This document shows, one piece after another, positions 50,501-62,060 of a stretch of DNA of 64,000 bases. Under the pieces are notes generated by a model. The model was not told the origin of the DNA and did no database searches. It saw nothing but the letters and a program-made list of their open reading frames with translations. A program made the translations under genes and the position numbers. Within the stretch, counting starts at the first letter, position 1, and each line of letters begins with the position of its first letter. Origin of the DNA: Burhinus oedicnemus (lineage: Eukaryota > Chordata > Aves > Charadriiformes > Burhinidae); assembly GCA_008921705.1 (NCBI GenBank), contig VFFE01007653.1, positions 97,397-161,396 on the forward strand, in the 5' to 3' direction.

Positions 50501-51890
50501 TTTATAGCATTTTTGACTTGTGCTGTGTTCACATCTGGAGGGTTAGTGTGTAATTTATGCTTACAAATGCCATTTTTAGGGTCTATTTCAAGGTGCCTTT
50601 TAAATTGCACAAAAATGATAAAAACCCAAGTTGAGACAAGCAATAATAGCAAGCAGTCCTTAACTTCTACCATATTGCCTTGCATAAATTTCATTGTGTA
50701 TTCTTGCTTGTCAATTTTCCATTTGATTCTGTTTCTTTTTTTGTCACTGCTACTATATTGGTCCTGTGCTGACTCTTCAGCTATGTGACTGGGATATTCA
50801 CACTTTCAAACTGTCTTTGAACCCAGCCATCTTCACGTCTCTGAAGCATAAGCACACCAATTTCATGCAACTCTTACTGTGTTAGGTTCTTAGCAGATCG
50901 TTCTTGTTTAGGAGATTGACCCACTGCTTCTGATGGCTGTTGCTGTTCAGCATAGTGTCTTTCAAACTTGGCCAAGCAGCTTACACAGAGTTGTCCATGA
51001 CTTTCATCTTCCCCTTGGAAATGTGATAGAGACTTGGGGAATGAAGGAACGGGCAGGGGAAGGCTGTTTAAAAAGGCTATTAATACCTAAACCGTACTTC
51101 TCAATGTAGTGTGTTTCACTGGACTGTTTCGATTATATGTTTTGTTTTTAAATTCTCTACCTTATTAACAGGCATTTTCCGGGACAGTCTGACAATACTA
51201 GCAACTGCAACAATTTTTACAAGCTTTTCAATATACGTTTGCAAGCAACAAGGACTTAACGCTGCTTAAATTGCTAGTTACACCACATTTCCTTCTTTCT
51301 GAAGTGACAAGGAAAGAAGGTACTGTTTGAGGGGACCCATTTCTGACAATCACTGCCAGCAATGAGTCAGTCTCTTAACACCAGATGGAGCTGCCTTTAC
51401 ACAACCCCATGTGTCTGTAGGTGAATGAAGGTATAACCAGAACGTCTGTCCCACAGTCCGCAAGGCAGGTACCAACTTGTCTGATGCACATGGTAGCCCT
51501 TTGGAAATGCTCTATCATGAGTAACAGCCATTTGCTTGGTACAGAAATGGTGCTATTTTCAAAAAATATTTTCCCTCTGAATTGTTTTAAACAGCACCAC
51601 TAGAACTTGGGGGGACGGGGGAGGAAGAAAAAAAAAAAGCATCCGTTCAGAGCCTATGTTATGGGGGGAGGAAGGGGAACCACTTCTCTGCTCCGCCTTC
51701 CTCTCTTTTAAGAAAAAGGAATTTAGAAAGCTCTGGCTGTCACCCTCTGTGCTTTTAGTGCAAAGTGGGGGTGGAAGTAAAAACAGCTCTTCCACAGGGT
51801 AGAGAGGAATATCCCTGTGATCTGAAAGTGGTGGTTGAAGTGACAAAGCATTATAATAGTGCTGCATCTATTATCTCCTGTCATGAGGAG
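44522..51890. other. Long unique stretch, no gene seen
   Basis: AT-rich unique DNA. Isolated splice-like pieces occur (for example TGCTGTTGAG acceptor and TTACA|GTAAGT donor framing 45576-45612). A purine-rich patch (48841-48915) and G-rich runs (51610-51675) are the only compositional oddities. Confidence 0.5.
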
Positions 51891-52068
51891 TGTGGTGGGT
51901 TGACCCTGGCTGGATGCCAGGTGCCCACAAAAACCACTCTATCACTCCCCTCCTCAGCTGGACAGGACAGGGAGAATATAATGAAAGGCTTATGGATCAA
52001 GATAAGGACAGGGACATCACTCAGCAAATACCATCATGGGCAAAACGGACTCAACTCGAGGAAATTAA

Positions 52069-52074
52069 TTTATT
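52069..52074 (-). terminator. LTR polyadenylation signal
   Basis: AATAAA on the minus strand in the likely R region of the LTR. Confidence 0.55.
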
Positions 52075-52228
52075 ACCAATCAAATCAGAGAAAGATAATG
52101 AGAAATAAAACCAAATTGTAAAACACCCACCCTCCTTCCCCAGGCTCAGCTTCACTCCCAATTTTCTCTACCTCGTCTTCCCTGGACACTGGCCACTGAA
52201 GAAAGAGCTGACCCTTTGATCCCTCAGC

Positions 52229-52237
52229 TTTTATACT
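52229..52237 (-). promoter_or_regulatory. LTR TATA box
   Basis: GTATAAAAG on the minus strand inside the LTR, about 160 bp upstream of its AATAAA; the expected position for the U3 promoter. Confidence 0.6.
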
Positions 52238-52577
52238 GAGCATGAGGCAGATGGGATGGAATATGCTGCTGGTCAGTTTTGGGTCACCTGTCCTGTCCGC
52301 TCCTCCCTGCAGGTGTGACCCCTCTACACTTTTCCGCTTCTGACCCTCCAACGGGACAAGTATCAAAGTTGGCTGTCCTTGGTTGTTACAGCAATAAGTA
52401 TAAGAAAGAGCCTCTCTGCATACCATTCCTTGGCATCAACTATAAACATGGGTCTTATCACTGTGAGAGTGAACAGTTTCTGCACAACATGCTGTTAATT
52501 TCAGCAGTTAGAAGAGGCCTAGCTAAAACGTAAAGTTAGTGAACAAAATTGGTCCTGTTTTACCTCAAACCAGGACA

Positions 52578-54441
52578 CTCAGTATTTTGTGTTCAGATAG
52601 GAAAGCTAGCTCTGCTTCTGTGTGTCTCCAAGAAGCTGGGAAGAAGAGATTACACTTCTAGTTAAGGTGACAACCTTTGCTTTGCCTAGCTTAAACTGAA
52701 ATAGTCTCTCTGCAGTGTCCCATTTGGTGTTGTAACCAAGGTTGACATTACCTTGATTCTATTTTTATGGAAACCACTTAACTTTGATATTGTAAATACA
52801 ATAGTTTTTATGACAATTAACAGGGTATTTGGACTTTGGGAGTAATAATAATGTAAAAAACTGCTATCTAAAGTGATTTTAATGTCCCAGGCCAAAGTTT
52901 GGATTTACTTGTGTGCTGTCTCAGTGTGAGTAGATCATGATGCAGTTTAACTTTGTCAGACTGTCAGAAATCATGTTTTATTGAACATATTCCCAGGTGA
53001 AGGTGACTGAAGAAGCGGCAGCAAATACATAGTGTTTAATATCAGAGGAAACAGGCAGCTGGCAACAAGACCTGCTTCTTCCTCTATGTGGTTTTTTGAG
53101 CACGCAGAGAAGAGCTGGCTAGCACCAGGGTTCCTCTGTCTTAGCAGGTCTCTAAGCCTTCTACATCACGGAAATTGATTACACAGAATGATTCCTATCT
53201 AGTCCATGAAAAACTTATTAACTGAGGAACAAAAGCAATGGTAAGGATTAAAATTTTTAATTTTAACAGGTGGCTGTAACCTATTTAAATGCTATGGGAC
53301 TTTCATCTAAGTGAATCTTAACACTGTAATGTATGTTTCTGCTAGTATCAAAGGATATCTCCCATTTCTTTAACCTAAAACTGTTGTCTGAATTTGGTAT
53401 GAATTCACAGATAATATTGATCCTACTGAAGGTCGTGCTGTTCACTGAAACTTGCTATTCACTGAAAGATTTCTCTTAGCCACGGTGGTGGAGGTCACCA
53501 ATCTTAATGTCAGAGCCTTGTAGATTAGAAATCATGCTATAAATGGATTTGTTTATTCTTTCTAGTTCTCTTTTGGTTGGATTTGTTCCTTTTGGGTGTC
53601 ACTGTGTTACTTAGATTTGAAAGCTTTCAAATTCAGAAGGAGCCTGAGGCACCAGTTAGAAGTGGTTTCTGCTGTGCACTGACATTTCCTTTAGCGTTCA
53701 ACCAATTCTTCCAAATATTCATAGATCTCTGAAAATATGGTGTGAGTTTCTAACTTCCATTTACAGCTGCAAAATCATGACATGCTTTGGTCTTGGGTCT
53801 TGTTATGGTGTAGGTGTCTTTTCACTACTCCTCAACTGGTAGATTCAAGAAAGAGATAGAACTAGAGACATGCTTTAAGGGCAGACTCTCATGTCCTCTA
53901 TAGTTGTCTATGTAGACTGTGTATGTATTTGTCAGTCTGTAGTACGTAGAATTGTATTAGCTGGATGAATAGAAAGGAGACATTATTGTAAATACCTTCA
54001 GATTGTGACTATGTACCCTGCCTTATCAAATAATTTTTATACACTTGTTCCATAGTAGGACTATTGAACTTGGTGTGCCTTTTTTTGGGTAGTGACTCTT
54101 ATGCTTATTTGATTGAAAATCAACAGATGCTGTGCTATAAAAATATTCATGAAAAATCCATTTCCTGATTGAGTTTTAGTTTTTTCACTGGAGTCTCCAA
54201 TGTTCAGTATTATTTTTGCTCCCTTATTAGTGTGACCACATGAGCAGTCAGCAGCAAAATGTTCTTACGTGAGCCTTTCAACCTTTTGCCTTGACAGAAT
54301 GGGATATAAAATCTTTACTGTGGTGGTGAGCCAGATCAATAATATGCATATTTGACAGAAAAGATGGCTCATACCATGTGAACTGCAAGTAAGTTTCTAA
54401 GTCCATGGATGGTTTTCAACACATTCACTTTAACTCCATTT
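52578..54441. other. Unique DNA, no gene seen
   Basis: AT-rich. A donor-like TGCAA|GTAAGT near 54389 has no paired acceptor that I trust. Confidence 0.5.
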
Positions 54442-55103
54442 AGAATCATAGAATGGTTTGTGTTGGAAGGGACCTTAAAGATCACCTAGTTCCAACCCCC
54501 CTGCCATCGGCAGGGACACCTCTTACTAGACCCGGTTGCTCAAAGCCCCATCCCACCTGGCCTTGAGCACTTCCAGGGATGGGGCATCCACAACTTCTCT
54601 TGGCAACCTGTTCTAGTGCCTCACCATCCTCACAGTAAAGAATTTCTTCCTGATATCTAATCTATATCTACCCTCTTTCAATTTAAAACTGTTACCCCTT
54701 GCCCTATTGTTACATTGCCTGATAAAGACTACCCTCCCCATCTTTCCTGTAGGCTCCCTTTAGGTACTGGAAGACTGCTGTAAGGTCTCCCTGGAGCCTT
54801 CTCTTCTCCAGGCTGGACAACCCCAACTCCCTCAGCTTGTCCTCATAGCAGAGGTGCTCCAGCCTGCTGATCATCTTCATGGTCCTTCCTCTGGAGTCGC
54901 TCCAACAGGTCCATGTCCTTCTTATGTTGGGGGCTCCAGAGCTGAGTGCAGTATTCCAGGTGGGGTCTCATGAGAGCAGAGCAGAGGGGCAGAATCACCT
55001 CCCTTCCACTCTTGGCCATGCTTCTTTTGATGCAGCCCAGGACGTGATTGGTTTTTTGGGCTGCGAGCTCACATTGCCTGCTCATATTCAGTTTTTCGTT
55101 CAC
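54442..55103 (-). mobile_element. CR1 LINE, 5'-truncated
   Basis: Minus-strand CR1 of a different subfamily from 36761/63045. The 3' end reads TAGAATCATAGAATGGTTTG, then TTGGAAGGGACCTTAAAGATCACCTAG, a CCAACCCCCCTGCCAT block, GGCCTTGAGCACTTCCAGGG and AGGTCTCCCTGGAGCCTTCTC. It ends at the CATTGCCTGCTCATATTCAG block, beyond which unique DNA begins. Sequence is well preserved. Confidence 0.96.
54600..55103 (-). pseudogene. CR1 ORF2 C-terminal fragment
   Basis: The minus strand reads family blocks [38 protein letters not shown] and DLLERLQRK near the 5' end. The frame then breaks before the RLRGDL-type block. No RT catalytic core is present. Non-functional. Confidence 0.75.
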
Positions 55104-55403
55104 AGCAGCAGCTAAAGTGTGTCGCTTGTTGTCTTCTCCATTTGCATTTTTAAAATCTACTGAGTCTGAAGTGATAGAACAAAAGATTGCAGCTTTCAGT
55201 GTTTACATCTACTGAGAAGCTTTAATGCAATTCAGAAATAATCTCCACAGGGTGTGTGTCCCTTTACATACAACCTCTCATTTTTACTAGGTGGAAATTG
55301 GAATTTAATCTGAGCTGGAACTGCTCTATATTTCTCAGTTGTCTATTTCAAGTTATCTTTTTCTTTTGACCACCCACGAGGCCTCTCTGTGGTTTCTCTC
55401 CAG

Positions 55404-55552
55404 CAGCTCCCTGCTGCTCCAAGGCACTCCAGGCTGTTATGCAGCAGACAGATCCTGGCAGAACGTGGGTGTAGAGCAGCAAGTGTGCTAATCAGCTGTG
55501 TGGCTTTCGTTATGTCAGAAATGCCCTGTGCCCCTCAACATACACCATGAAG
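55404..55552 (+). other. Candidate exon, GC-richer, weak
   Basis: Acceptor GTGGTTTCTCTCCAG (AG 55402-55403) opens three usable frames: one runs 48 codons to a stop, and another reads CCSKALQAVMQQTDPGRTW before a stop. A donor-like AACGTGG|GTGTAG lies near 55469. Listed because it immediately precedes the stronger candidates downstream. Confidence 0.15.
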
Positions 55553-55789
55553 TGTCCTAATCCAAAGAGAATATAGAATACTTGGTGCAAGGGCAAGGAA
55601 GAAGGGAACATCTGGAAACACCATAATGAGCAATGTACTTTACTAAAATAGACTTCTACCAAAAAAACCTGTCTAAGCAGAGCCTCTTGAGATATGCAGA
55701 CTCTTCTTCCAGGGCTTTCCCTCGCACCAGACAGCTAAAATGTTCAGAAAGCAAATGTGGCTTGTATTAACATATTGTGTTTTTTTAAG

Positions 55790-55840
55790 TGTGAAAGAAG
55801 ACTTGTTACCAGATAATCAGCCAATTCTTATACCAGAGAT
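55790..55840 (+). other. Candidate small exon
   Basis: Acceptor GTGTTTTTTTAAG (AG 55788-55789) and donor AGAGAT|GTAATG (GT 55841) bound a 51-nt stretch reading VKEDLLPDNQPILIPE. Its 3' phase does not join directly to the 56088 candidate without creating a stop, so either one is false or an exon or donor has been missed. Confidence 0.18.
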
Positions 55841-56087
55841 GTAATGAAGTTGGCGTGATCTACATCATATTGAGGATGTGTGATTAAAATTCTATTCTTA
55901 TAAAGATTTGTATCAGAGAATAGAAGCACGTATGTGAGTGCTCAAAGTCCAGGACAAAGCATCAGAAATGTACTGGTTGTGTTTCATAACTGAAGTGTTA
56001 TGTTCCTTTTTGTTCCCTTTAAAGAATTGTCTTTTCAGTTCACCACAACTGTATACTTTGTTTTCTACATATTTTCCTGTTGCATAG

Positions 56088-56180
56088 GAAGTAAAAACAG
56101 TGATTACAGAAATTTCAGAGGAATTTCTAATCAGGGCAGGAATGGGTCGGGATCAGGAAAAGATGATGCAATATACTACT
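56088..56180 (+). other. Candidate coding exon, helical protein
   Basis: Acceptor TTTTCCTGTTGCATAG (AG 56086-56087) starts a phase-0 frame of 31 codons, charged and helix-like (EVKTVITEISEEFLIRAG, then DQEKMMQYTT), before a GTGTAA that is either donor or stop. The next candidate (56306) also begins after a good acceptor; read in phase 0 it continues VSVLKAAVLQLLSLL. Together this resembles a HEAT/ARM-type helical segment. Family not identified. Confidence 0.28.
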
Positions 56181-56305
56181 GTGTAAAAATGTATCAGTTA
56201 CTTTAATACAACCTGATTCAATAGCTACAGAAAATCATTGCCTTCTTAAAACTGCTTGCAAGCCATGTTGATATGAGTTGATAGTTTTACATTTCTGCTT
56301 TGCAG

Positions 56306-56535
56306 GTCTCTGTACTGAAAGCAGCAGTCTTGCAACTGTTATCTTTGTTAACTATTTAATGAAAGTTGAAGGAGCAAATATGGAAGTGCCGATCTGTGGT
56401 CTCATGCGTACAAAAATACAGGTTCTCTTTTCACTGGTTTTGGATATATGGCAACACTACAGTGAATCTGAATCTTTAATGGAATGTTTTACACAGGCTC
56501 TGAATAGGACCCTGGACAGGATGAACATCTCTTAG
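56306..56535 (+). CDS. Candidate last coding exon, unknown helical protein (possibly frameshifted)
   Basis: Acceptor TTTCTGCTTTGCAG (AG 56304-56305) is followed by 75 open codons ending in TAG at 56533-56535. Residues look genuinely coding (NYLMKVEGANMEVPICGL, QVLFSLVLDIWQHYSE, MECFTQALNRTLDRM), with amphipathic helices suggesting an alpha-solenoid C-terminus. AATAAA follows at 56739-56744, giving a plausible 200-nt 3' UTR. Phase problem: joining 56088-56180 selects another frame here (VSVLKAAVLQLLSLL) that stops after 17 codons near 56358. Either a different upstream exon is used or a frameshift separates the two halves, as in a pseudogene. Function unknown. Confidence 0.32.
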
Positions 56536-56738
56536 GTATAGTTGGCATTCAGAGAACAAGAAAGCTAAACTTGTAAGGGGGTTCTTGGCATAAGAGCTTC
56601 TGGATGGACCTCAAATGACCACAAAGGCAGATAAATGAACAACACAGGATACTCTAGTAAAATGCTGGATACCATTTTTGTAAAAGACATCTGGTGTTTA
56701 CCTGACTGAATCAAGAAGGACTGCTTTCCTTCAGATGA

Positions 56739-56744
56739 AATAAA
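56739..56744 (+). terminator. Candidate polyadenylation signal
   Basis: AATAAA about 200 nt after the stop codon of the 56306-56535 candidate. AATAAA is frequent in AT-rich DNA, so weight comes only from position. Confidence 0.3.
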
Positions 56745-56750
56745 TGCTAG

Positions 56751-56770
56751 TGGAGCTGCTAGCAGCTCCA
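56751..56770. repeat. 20-bp perfect palindrome
   Basis: TGGAGCTGCT followed immediately by its exact reverse complement AGCAGCTCCA, no spacer. It lies 7 bp after the candidate AATAAA. Confidence 0.95.
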
Positions 56771-57158
56771 TCCACCCTCTGCTTGAAGCTATGGAGCCAT
56801 TCCCTCACCAAAAAGTCTCTTTATATACATCTCAAGTTTATCTGCAGTCAAATTTAGCAGCATGTATCATCAGTGGGGACAGTATGGGGAATGTTGCAGA
56901 AAGCTGCTAACAGCTGAATTGTGGCTGTTTCCCAAACGTCACACCACAGATAAACCAGAGCAGCCTACCACATACATCACAAAAAAATGCCCTCTTTTTC
57001 AAAAGATACAGAATTAGGACTACATAATGCAGGTTGCCAGGAGCAAAGCTTCAGTGATAGAAACTGCAATTTATTGGTGCAGCTGAGTTGCAAAGACTGT
57101 GTGGAGAATGGCAGATTGTGCTGGCCTAGGTACTTCATTGCAAATTTTTTTTTTTTCC

Positions 57159-57449
57159 TCATAATGACAGATAAAGCCATTTCACTGCATGCAGCACCCT
57201 CCAGAATAGTAATTTTTGGCGGTTAAAACCAGGAAACTCCTCCTGTACTTCTTGCAAGTTTTCTTGTAATAGAGACTGAAGATGGCAGCTCCTACTTAAC
57301 TGTATTTCTGACAACACTGGAGCACCAGTATTTGCCTGCTGTATAAGTGATTCTCCAGGTTTAGCCTTAAATAGATTTTCAGACTGTGAATGCAAGATTC
57401 CTGTTAGCCTATCCATCCAGGACACTAAAGTCTGGGGTACTTCGTCCAT
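57159..57449 (-). other. 96-codon minus-strand frame, protein-like, unknown
   Basis: Starts at an ATG and reads residues of ordinary globular or helical protein composition (PQTLVSWMDRLTGILHSQ, SLLQENLQEVQEEFPGFN) to a stop. Right after the stop codon the minus strand has a run of 12 A (57145-57156 as T on plus). No donor is evident inside and no clear acceptor upstream. It could be a single exon, a truncated retrocopy with an A tail, or chance. It would be convergent with the 56306 candidate. No family recognised. Confidence 0.25.
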
Positions 57450-60400
57450 TGTGATCTATATGTAATTTGTTTATCTTTTCTGTTACTGTTTCAGTCCTAA
57501 GTGTTTCAAAGCATAAAAACATAAAGTTCCTACTGAGAAAGTAATGGTAAAATAAAAGGTCAAACCTTTTAGTACTGTTGCTAGTAAACAGTGAGTTTTG
57601 GTTGCCACCTTTAAATTTGTGGTAGATGTTATCTATGCTGTTAGGTACTCTGCTTCATCTCCACTTTCACTCTCTTTTCTGAGACAGTTTCAGACTAGAA
57701 GGTATTTAAGGTATTTTAGTTATAACTGCTCCCTCTTATGCTTACACTGCTCTGCTCTCTTCCACTGCATGGTCAGACAGGTTAGTCTCCTGGATTTTGC
57801 ACTGAAATGGAGGAGAAGCAGTCATATGAACAGAGATTGGTCTCTGTGATTAAATGTCAAATGATGTGAATCACCACCCAAAGAACAGCACATACAGGGA
57901 GTTCAGCCTCCCCAAGGACCGCTGACTCACTTCTGATGCCCTGCTTATCAGAGGGCTGGGTTGAAAGCCAAGGCTGTTTGAACAGTCTGTGAGTTATGGC
58001 TAATGCTTGGGCTATAACACGGAGGCTCTAACTAAGCGTGCAAACCCAGCCTGTTCCTGCATGGCTCTGCTCAGCTGGCAGCCTACTTGGCAGGCTTTTG
58101 CTGAGTGAATGGCAGTGAGCTGTTTGCAAAATGAAGGGATGCTGCACGGAACGAAGGGTTAAACACTGATGGAGTATGAGCTAGAAAGTGTCTTCAGGTG
58201 TAGGCAGTAGAGTGGGAAGTGAGTAAACAGAAGCACTGGAATATGCAATGCTTGGGAAGTATGGGATCATACCAGACCATTATCTCAGCACAAATCAATT
58301 GTGTCTTCACTCAGCTAACATACTTAGCTGCCTCTTCATTGAGAAGTGGATCATCTGGAGATTGTATAAAGGCAAAATATGGACTTCAACTTCTATCTAC
58401 ACTTGCTGAGGCTCAAAGAGCATATTCAATATATGCATGATTATAATATAAGGTTTAAGGATGGTTGCTAAAACCGGTGTAGGAGCCTGAAGTGTCAAAA
58501 TAACCCCTAGCAGTCTCAGGAGCAAGGAAACTATTATCACTTACTTCTGAGAACAGAGAGCAGCAAGGATGGCTTAGCTGAGCAGTAGGGATGGAGGCAC
58601 CTGGAAGTGACAGTGTGGTTGGCTTTTTTGGCTGGGGTTGCATCCCCTGCCCCCCTCCTTTAAAGACAGCTTAAAGGACATCTCATTAGCTTGTAGGTGT
58701 TAAGAACTATCCAGCTTGCAGGTTGGGCTTTGCATAGTTATGTTGTGAACCAGCGGAAGACAGGATAAATTTCAGTAATTTTCAATAAATTTCCTTGCTT
58801 CTTCAGGTAGGCTGGGAGGCAGATCTTCACTTGCTATAACTGACTGTTTGCACTGCTTTCTTGAGAGACTCTGTGATTGCACGTGATTGGGAGGTGAATA
58901 GAAATAAAAACTTTGTGTGTTAAAGTTGAACATAGTTCATTTCTCTGTCAAATCAGTTGGGCTGTACTTAACGTGTAGGGAACTTCTATGTGCTGGAGGT
59001 TGCACTGAGCAGTTACCTGCCCAGGATTTAAGTAGCTCACAGCATTATGGTGGAGTCACTGGGCTGGAATAGAATTTGTTGTTTTGTGCTGTTGTCCCAT
59101 GGCATAGTTAAATGTTTCCACTCAGAAGAGAGATTTTTCTACAATCCCTCCAAAGAAGGAGGCCATAGTGTTTCCAGGCAGTGTATCCCACTACACTGAC
59201 TTCTGTGCTGTTAAAGTTGCCCTAATATCAGATCTTTATCTTTCTTACTGATATAAATGGATTCAATTCAGTCTTCCGAAACTGGTCATAGTCTTGCAAA
59301 GAAGATACTAAAAGATTTAAGTTCCATTTATTTTAAACATTATTTGTGTTAAATATTGAGGGAAGAGTCTCAAAGTTACTTGTGAATCATTCACTGTTAT
59401 AGTTGGTGATTTTCTTTACAAGTTTGAATTATGCAAAACTACAAAAGGCTTTTTTGCTTATGTCTACCAAATTCTGATGGATAGTTTTTTATTATCCATA
59501 AATCAGTGCTTGGGAGCTTGGCCTCTTGTAACTGGAATTTAGGGTCCAGATAAGCCAAGAGAGTACATGGGTACCAAAGGCACTCTTGTTGTTCTTGCTG
59601 CATAGAGGTGTTGAGTAAAGTGTCCCAGAAATTGTTCTGCTATTTAGATGATCATGGTAATGTCAATGGAAGTGGTTGTTCTGGAAACCAATTTCCTTCT
59701 TTCCATTCTCTTTCTAATACCATATTTGTGAATAAATTCACCAATTCAACTGAAAATTAATTTGAATTGAAGGATTCTGAATTGATTTAGGAGCCATAGT
59801 TATGCACACAAAATGTATTTTACCTGCAGTTGTCTTCAAGAACTGTCAAGAACTGTGCAAAGCCCTCAAATCTGTTTGGTAGGATTTTTTTTTTGTTGGT
59901 TATTGTGTTTGGTTTTTTTTTTTTTTTTTAAATTGAGCTACATGGATTTGCAATTTGAAAGTGCAAATTGCAATTTGGGATGTGAATTACTACCAAAAAC
60001 TGTTGAGATCTTTGTCTTATTTAGTAATTAATTTGACCGGATTATGAACCAAAACTTTTGAGGTTTTTGATCTGCAAGTTTGTAAGACAAAGTATTGAAA
60101 AAAGAATTACAACGGCAGCAACAGTGGAAAAATTTGTCTCAGTTTTTCACTGATAGGTCCCTACATAATTTTTGCATTTGGTTCTTTTCTCTCTTCTTTT
60201 TATTGGTTAATTGTACATTTTCCTTGAAAGTACCTTCATGTCCTTTAATGTATTACATTACAGTTGTATTATATCTTCCTTCCTTCCCACTTCCATGGTA
60301 TTTTAAGCATAAGTAGGTAGATACTTTTGCCTTTGAGGCAGGTGTACAGCACAAAATTCGTGTACAAATTTAATAATGTGAATAAGTTGCAGGCATTTTC

Positions 60401-61040
60401 AGCATTGCTTGTTTCCACACATGGAAGCATTACTTTTGATGTGTGATTTTTCACTTTTGTTTCCACTCTTAATGATACCCTCTCTTAAAGGCATATATAT
60501 CTGCTACTGTTCATACTAATACTTTGTGGATGAAAGCTGCAGCAGGGACATCATTGCTCTGGTAGCTCTGCATTTCATATATTTTAGATAGCAAAGTGAC
60601 TCATTACAGCAAAGGTTGCTTTTGCTAGACTGTGTAAACCAGAATATTAAAAATTATCTTTCACTTTTATTCTATCAGCAGGTAAAATGTCAGATCATGA
60701 AATTAGCGTTGTCATGTCTGTAGCATATGATATTAGCATTTAAAAGAAAATTACATATTTAGCTTAAGTAAATAAGAAGCAAAGTAAAAGTAAAACTGAA
60801 ACATGTTTTCTAGATTTTTGTCAACTTTATACTACATTTTATTAAATGCGTTATGCTTCTCTGTGGTTGTTGTATGCAAACAATTGGATCTTTCCTCAGT
60901 TACACCTGACAGGCAAAGAAAAGTAACTTCAAAACCGTAACTAGTTCCATTTCACCAAGTGTGGTCTACAAAATTTTTATACAAGTGCTACTTTGAAAAC
61001 ACTGGCGTTTGTTTGCAATGTAGCTCAAGTAAACCATCCA
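57450..61040. other. Unique DNA, no confirmed gene
   Basis: AT-rich, with poly-T tracts at 59885-59929 and a CAAGAACTGT doublet near 59836. A minus-strand splice-like segment (acceptor CACTTCCAG, donor TCAGAA|GTAAGTG) lies near 58530-58600 but is unsupported. Confidence 0.45.
59885..59929. repeat. Two poly-T tracts
   Basis: T runs at 59885-59894 and 59913-59929 separated by a short T/G stretch. Low complexity. Confidence 0.85.
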
Positions 61041-61073
61041 GTATGTTCTGTTTTTCTGTATGTTCTGTTTTTC
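61041..61073 (+). repeat. 17-bp tandem duplication
   Basis: GTATGTTCTGTTTTTC at 61041-61056 and again at 61058-61073, perfect, one base apart. Confidence 0.92.
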
Positions 61074-62060
61074 AGTAAAGTACAAATCTAGGTTTAAAAG
61101 AAAATGTTCCCCTTAGCTGTCTTCTTGGTCCATTTGTCAAATAGAAGTAGTGGTGCAGCATTTTTGAGCACTAACGTCATTGCATTTGATGCATAGAAAA
61201 TCTCAAGCAATAAATAGCTCAATAAACAATTTATGATATCCTAGGAATACTGAGTTATACTAAAAAAGTCTGAATCTCAGCTGGACATCTGGTTCAAAAT
61301 TCTGAAAATATCCTATGCCCATTTTTCAGAAGTAACTAGTATCCCAGGAGACAAGGTTCTTTATCAATAGAGTCCCACAGACACCTACAGACTGAGCCAG
61401 GCAATTCCTGAAACTTCAAAAAGTGCTTATTCTTGCAAAACTTATTGAAATCAATGGAAGACAGATGCCTTGAAGTTTTCAAAGCTCTCACTAGGTAATT
61501 TCTGCAACCAGGAAGTCTTTGAATATCTTTGATGTTAAAGTTTTGACCTTTTTACCCTGATGTGTGTGAACAAGAAACAAGGACTGATGAAGTCTTTATG
61601 TAATAATGGACAGATAAATTGGAAATTCAAGGTAACTATTTTTTTTAAAGGGGAATTTAAGAGGTAGTTAGATAGTATTAAGATTGTGGTATTGATGGTC
61701 ATTTAACAAACTCATCAGAGAAATAACAGTGCCTTTGTTTTTTGCAAATGTTTATTATACAGCTGTTTAAAACCACTTTATAAAATGTCAGGGTTCGTTA
61801 AGGTCACCGCAGTCACAAGTGTGGTGTCATGATTCATAGCATCTTCAGTAATGGTGTGTGAAAGAAGACTTTCTTTATATAAATGGAGGTAGGTGATAAG
61901 ACATAGTTCGTAGTTCTGGACCAATGAGTACCTGGAATGTGCTTGACTTTTTAAATCGTCAGAAAAAATAACGTCTCATCTTTGTTTTTACTAGAAAACC
62001 AGCTGTGCACTGATCAAAAAGGAATAGTGTTTGATCCTTATTTTATGGGGCAGAAAACAT
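61074..62060. other. Unique DNA, no gene seen
   Basis: AT-rich; nothing recognised. Confidence 0.5.

Larger units (their letters stand above)
51891..52577 (-). mobile_element. Solo LTR of an avian endogenous retrovirus
   Basis: About 687 bp with TG...CA termini. In minus-strand orientation it starts TGTCCTGGTTTGAGG and ends GGGTCAACCCACCACA, a terminus very common in avian ERV LTRs. On the same strand it has a TATA box (GTATAAAAG, 52229-52237), and AATAAA at 52069-52074 gives a U3-R-U5 order. No gag, pol or env remnant and no second LTR flank it, so it is a solo LTR left by recombination. I see no clear target-site duplication. ERVL versus ERVK class is not decided here. Confidence 0.88.

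Noticed and set aside
52085..52426. 113-codon minus-strand frame and overlapping plus-strand frames at 51.8-52.5 kb
   Set aside because: Entirely or mostly within the LTR, a non-coding part of the element.
58535..58600. Minus-strand exon-like segment with donor TCAGAA|GTAAGTG
   Set aside because: Good donor but the acceptor is ordinary and all support is local; not distinguishable from chance in 64 kb.
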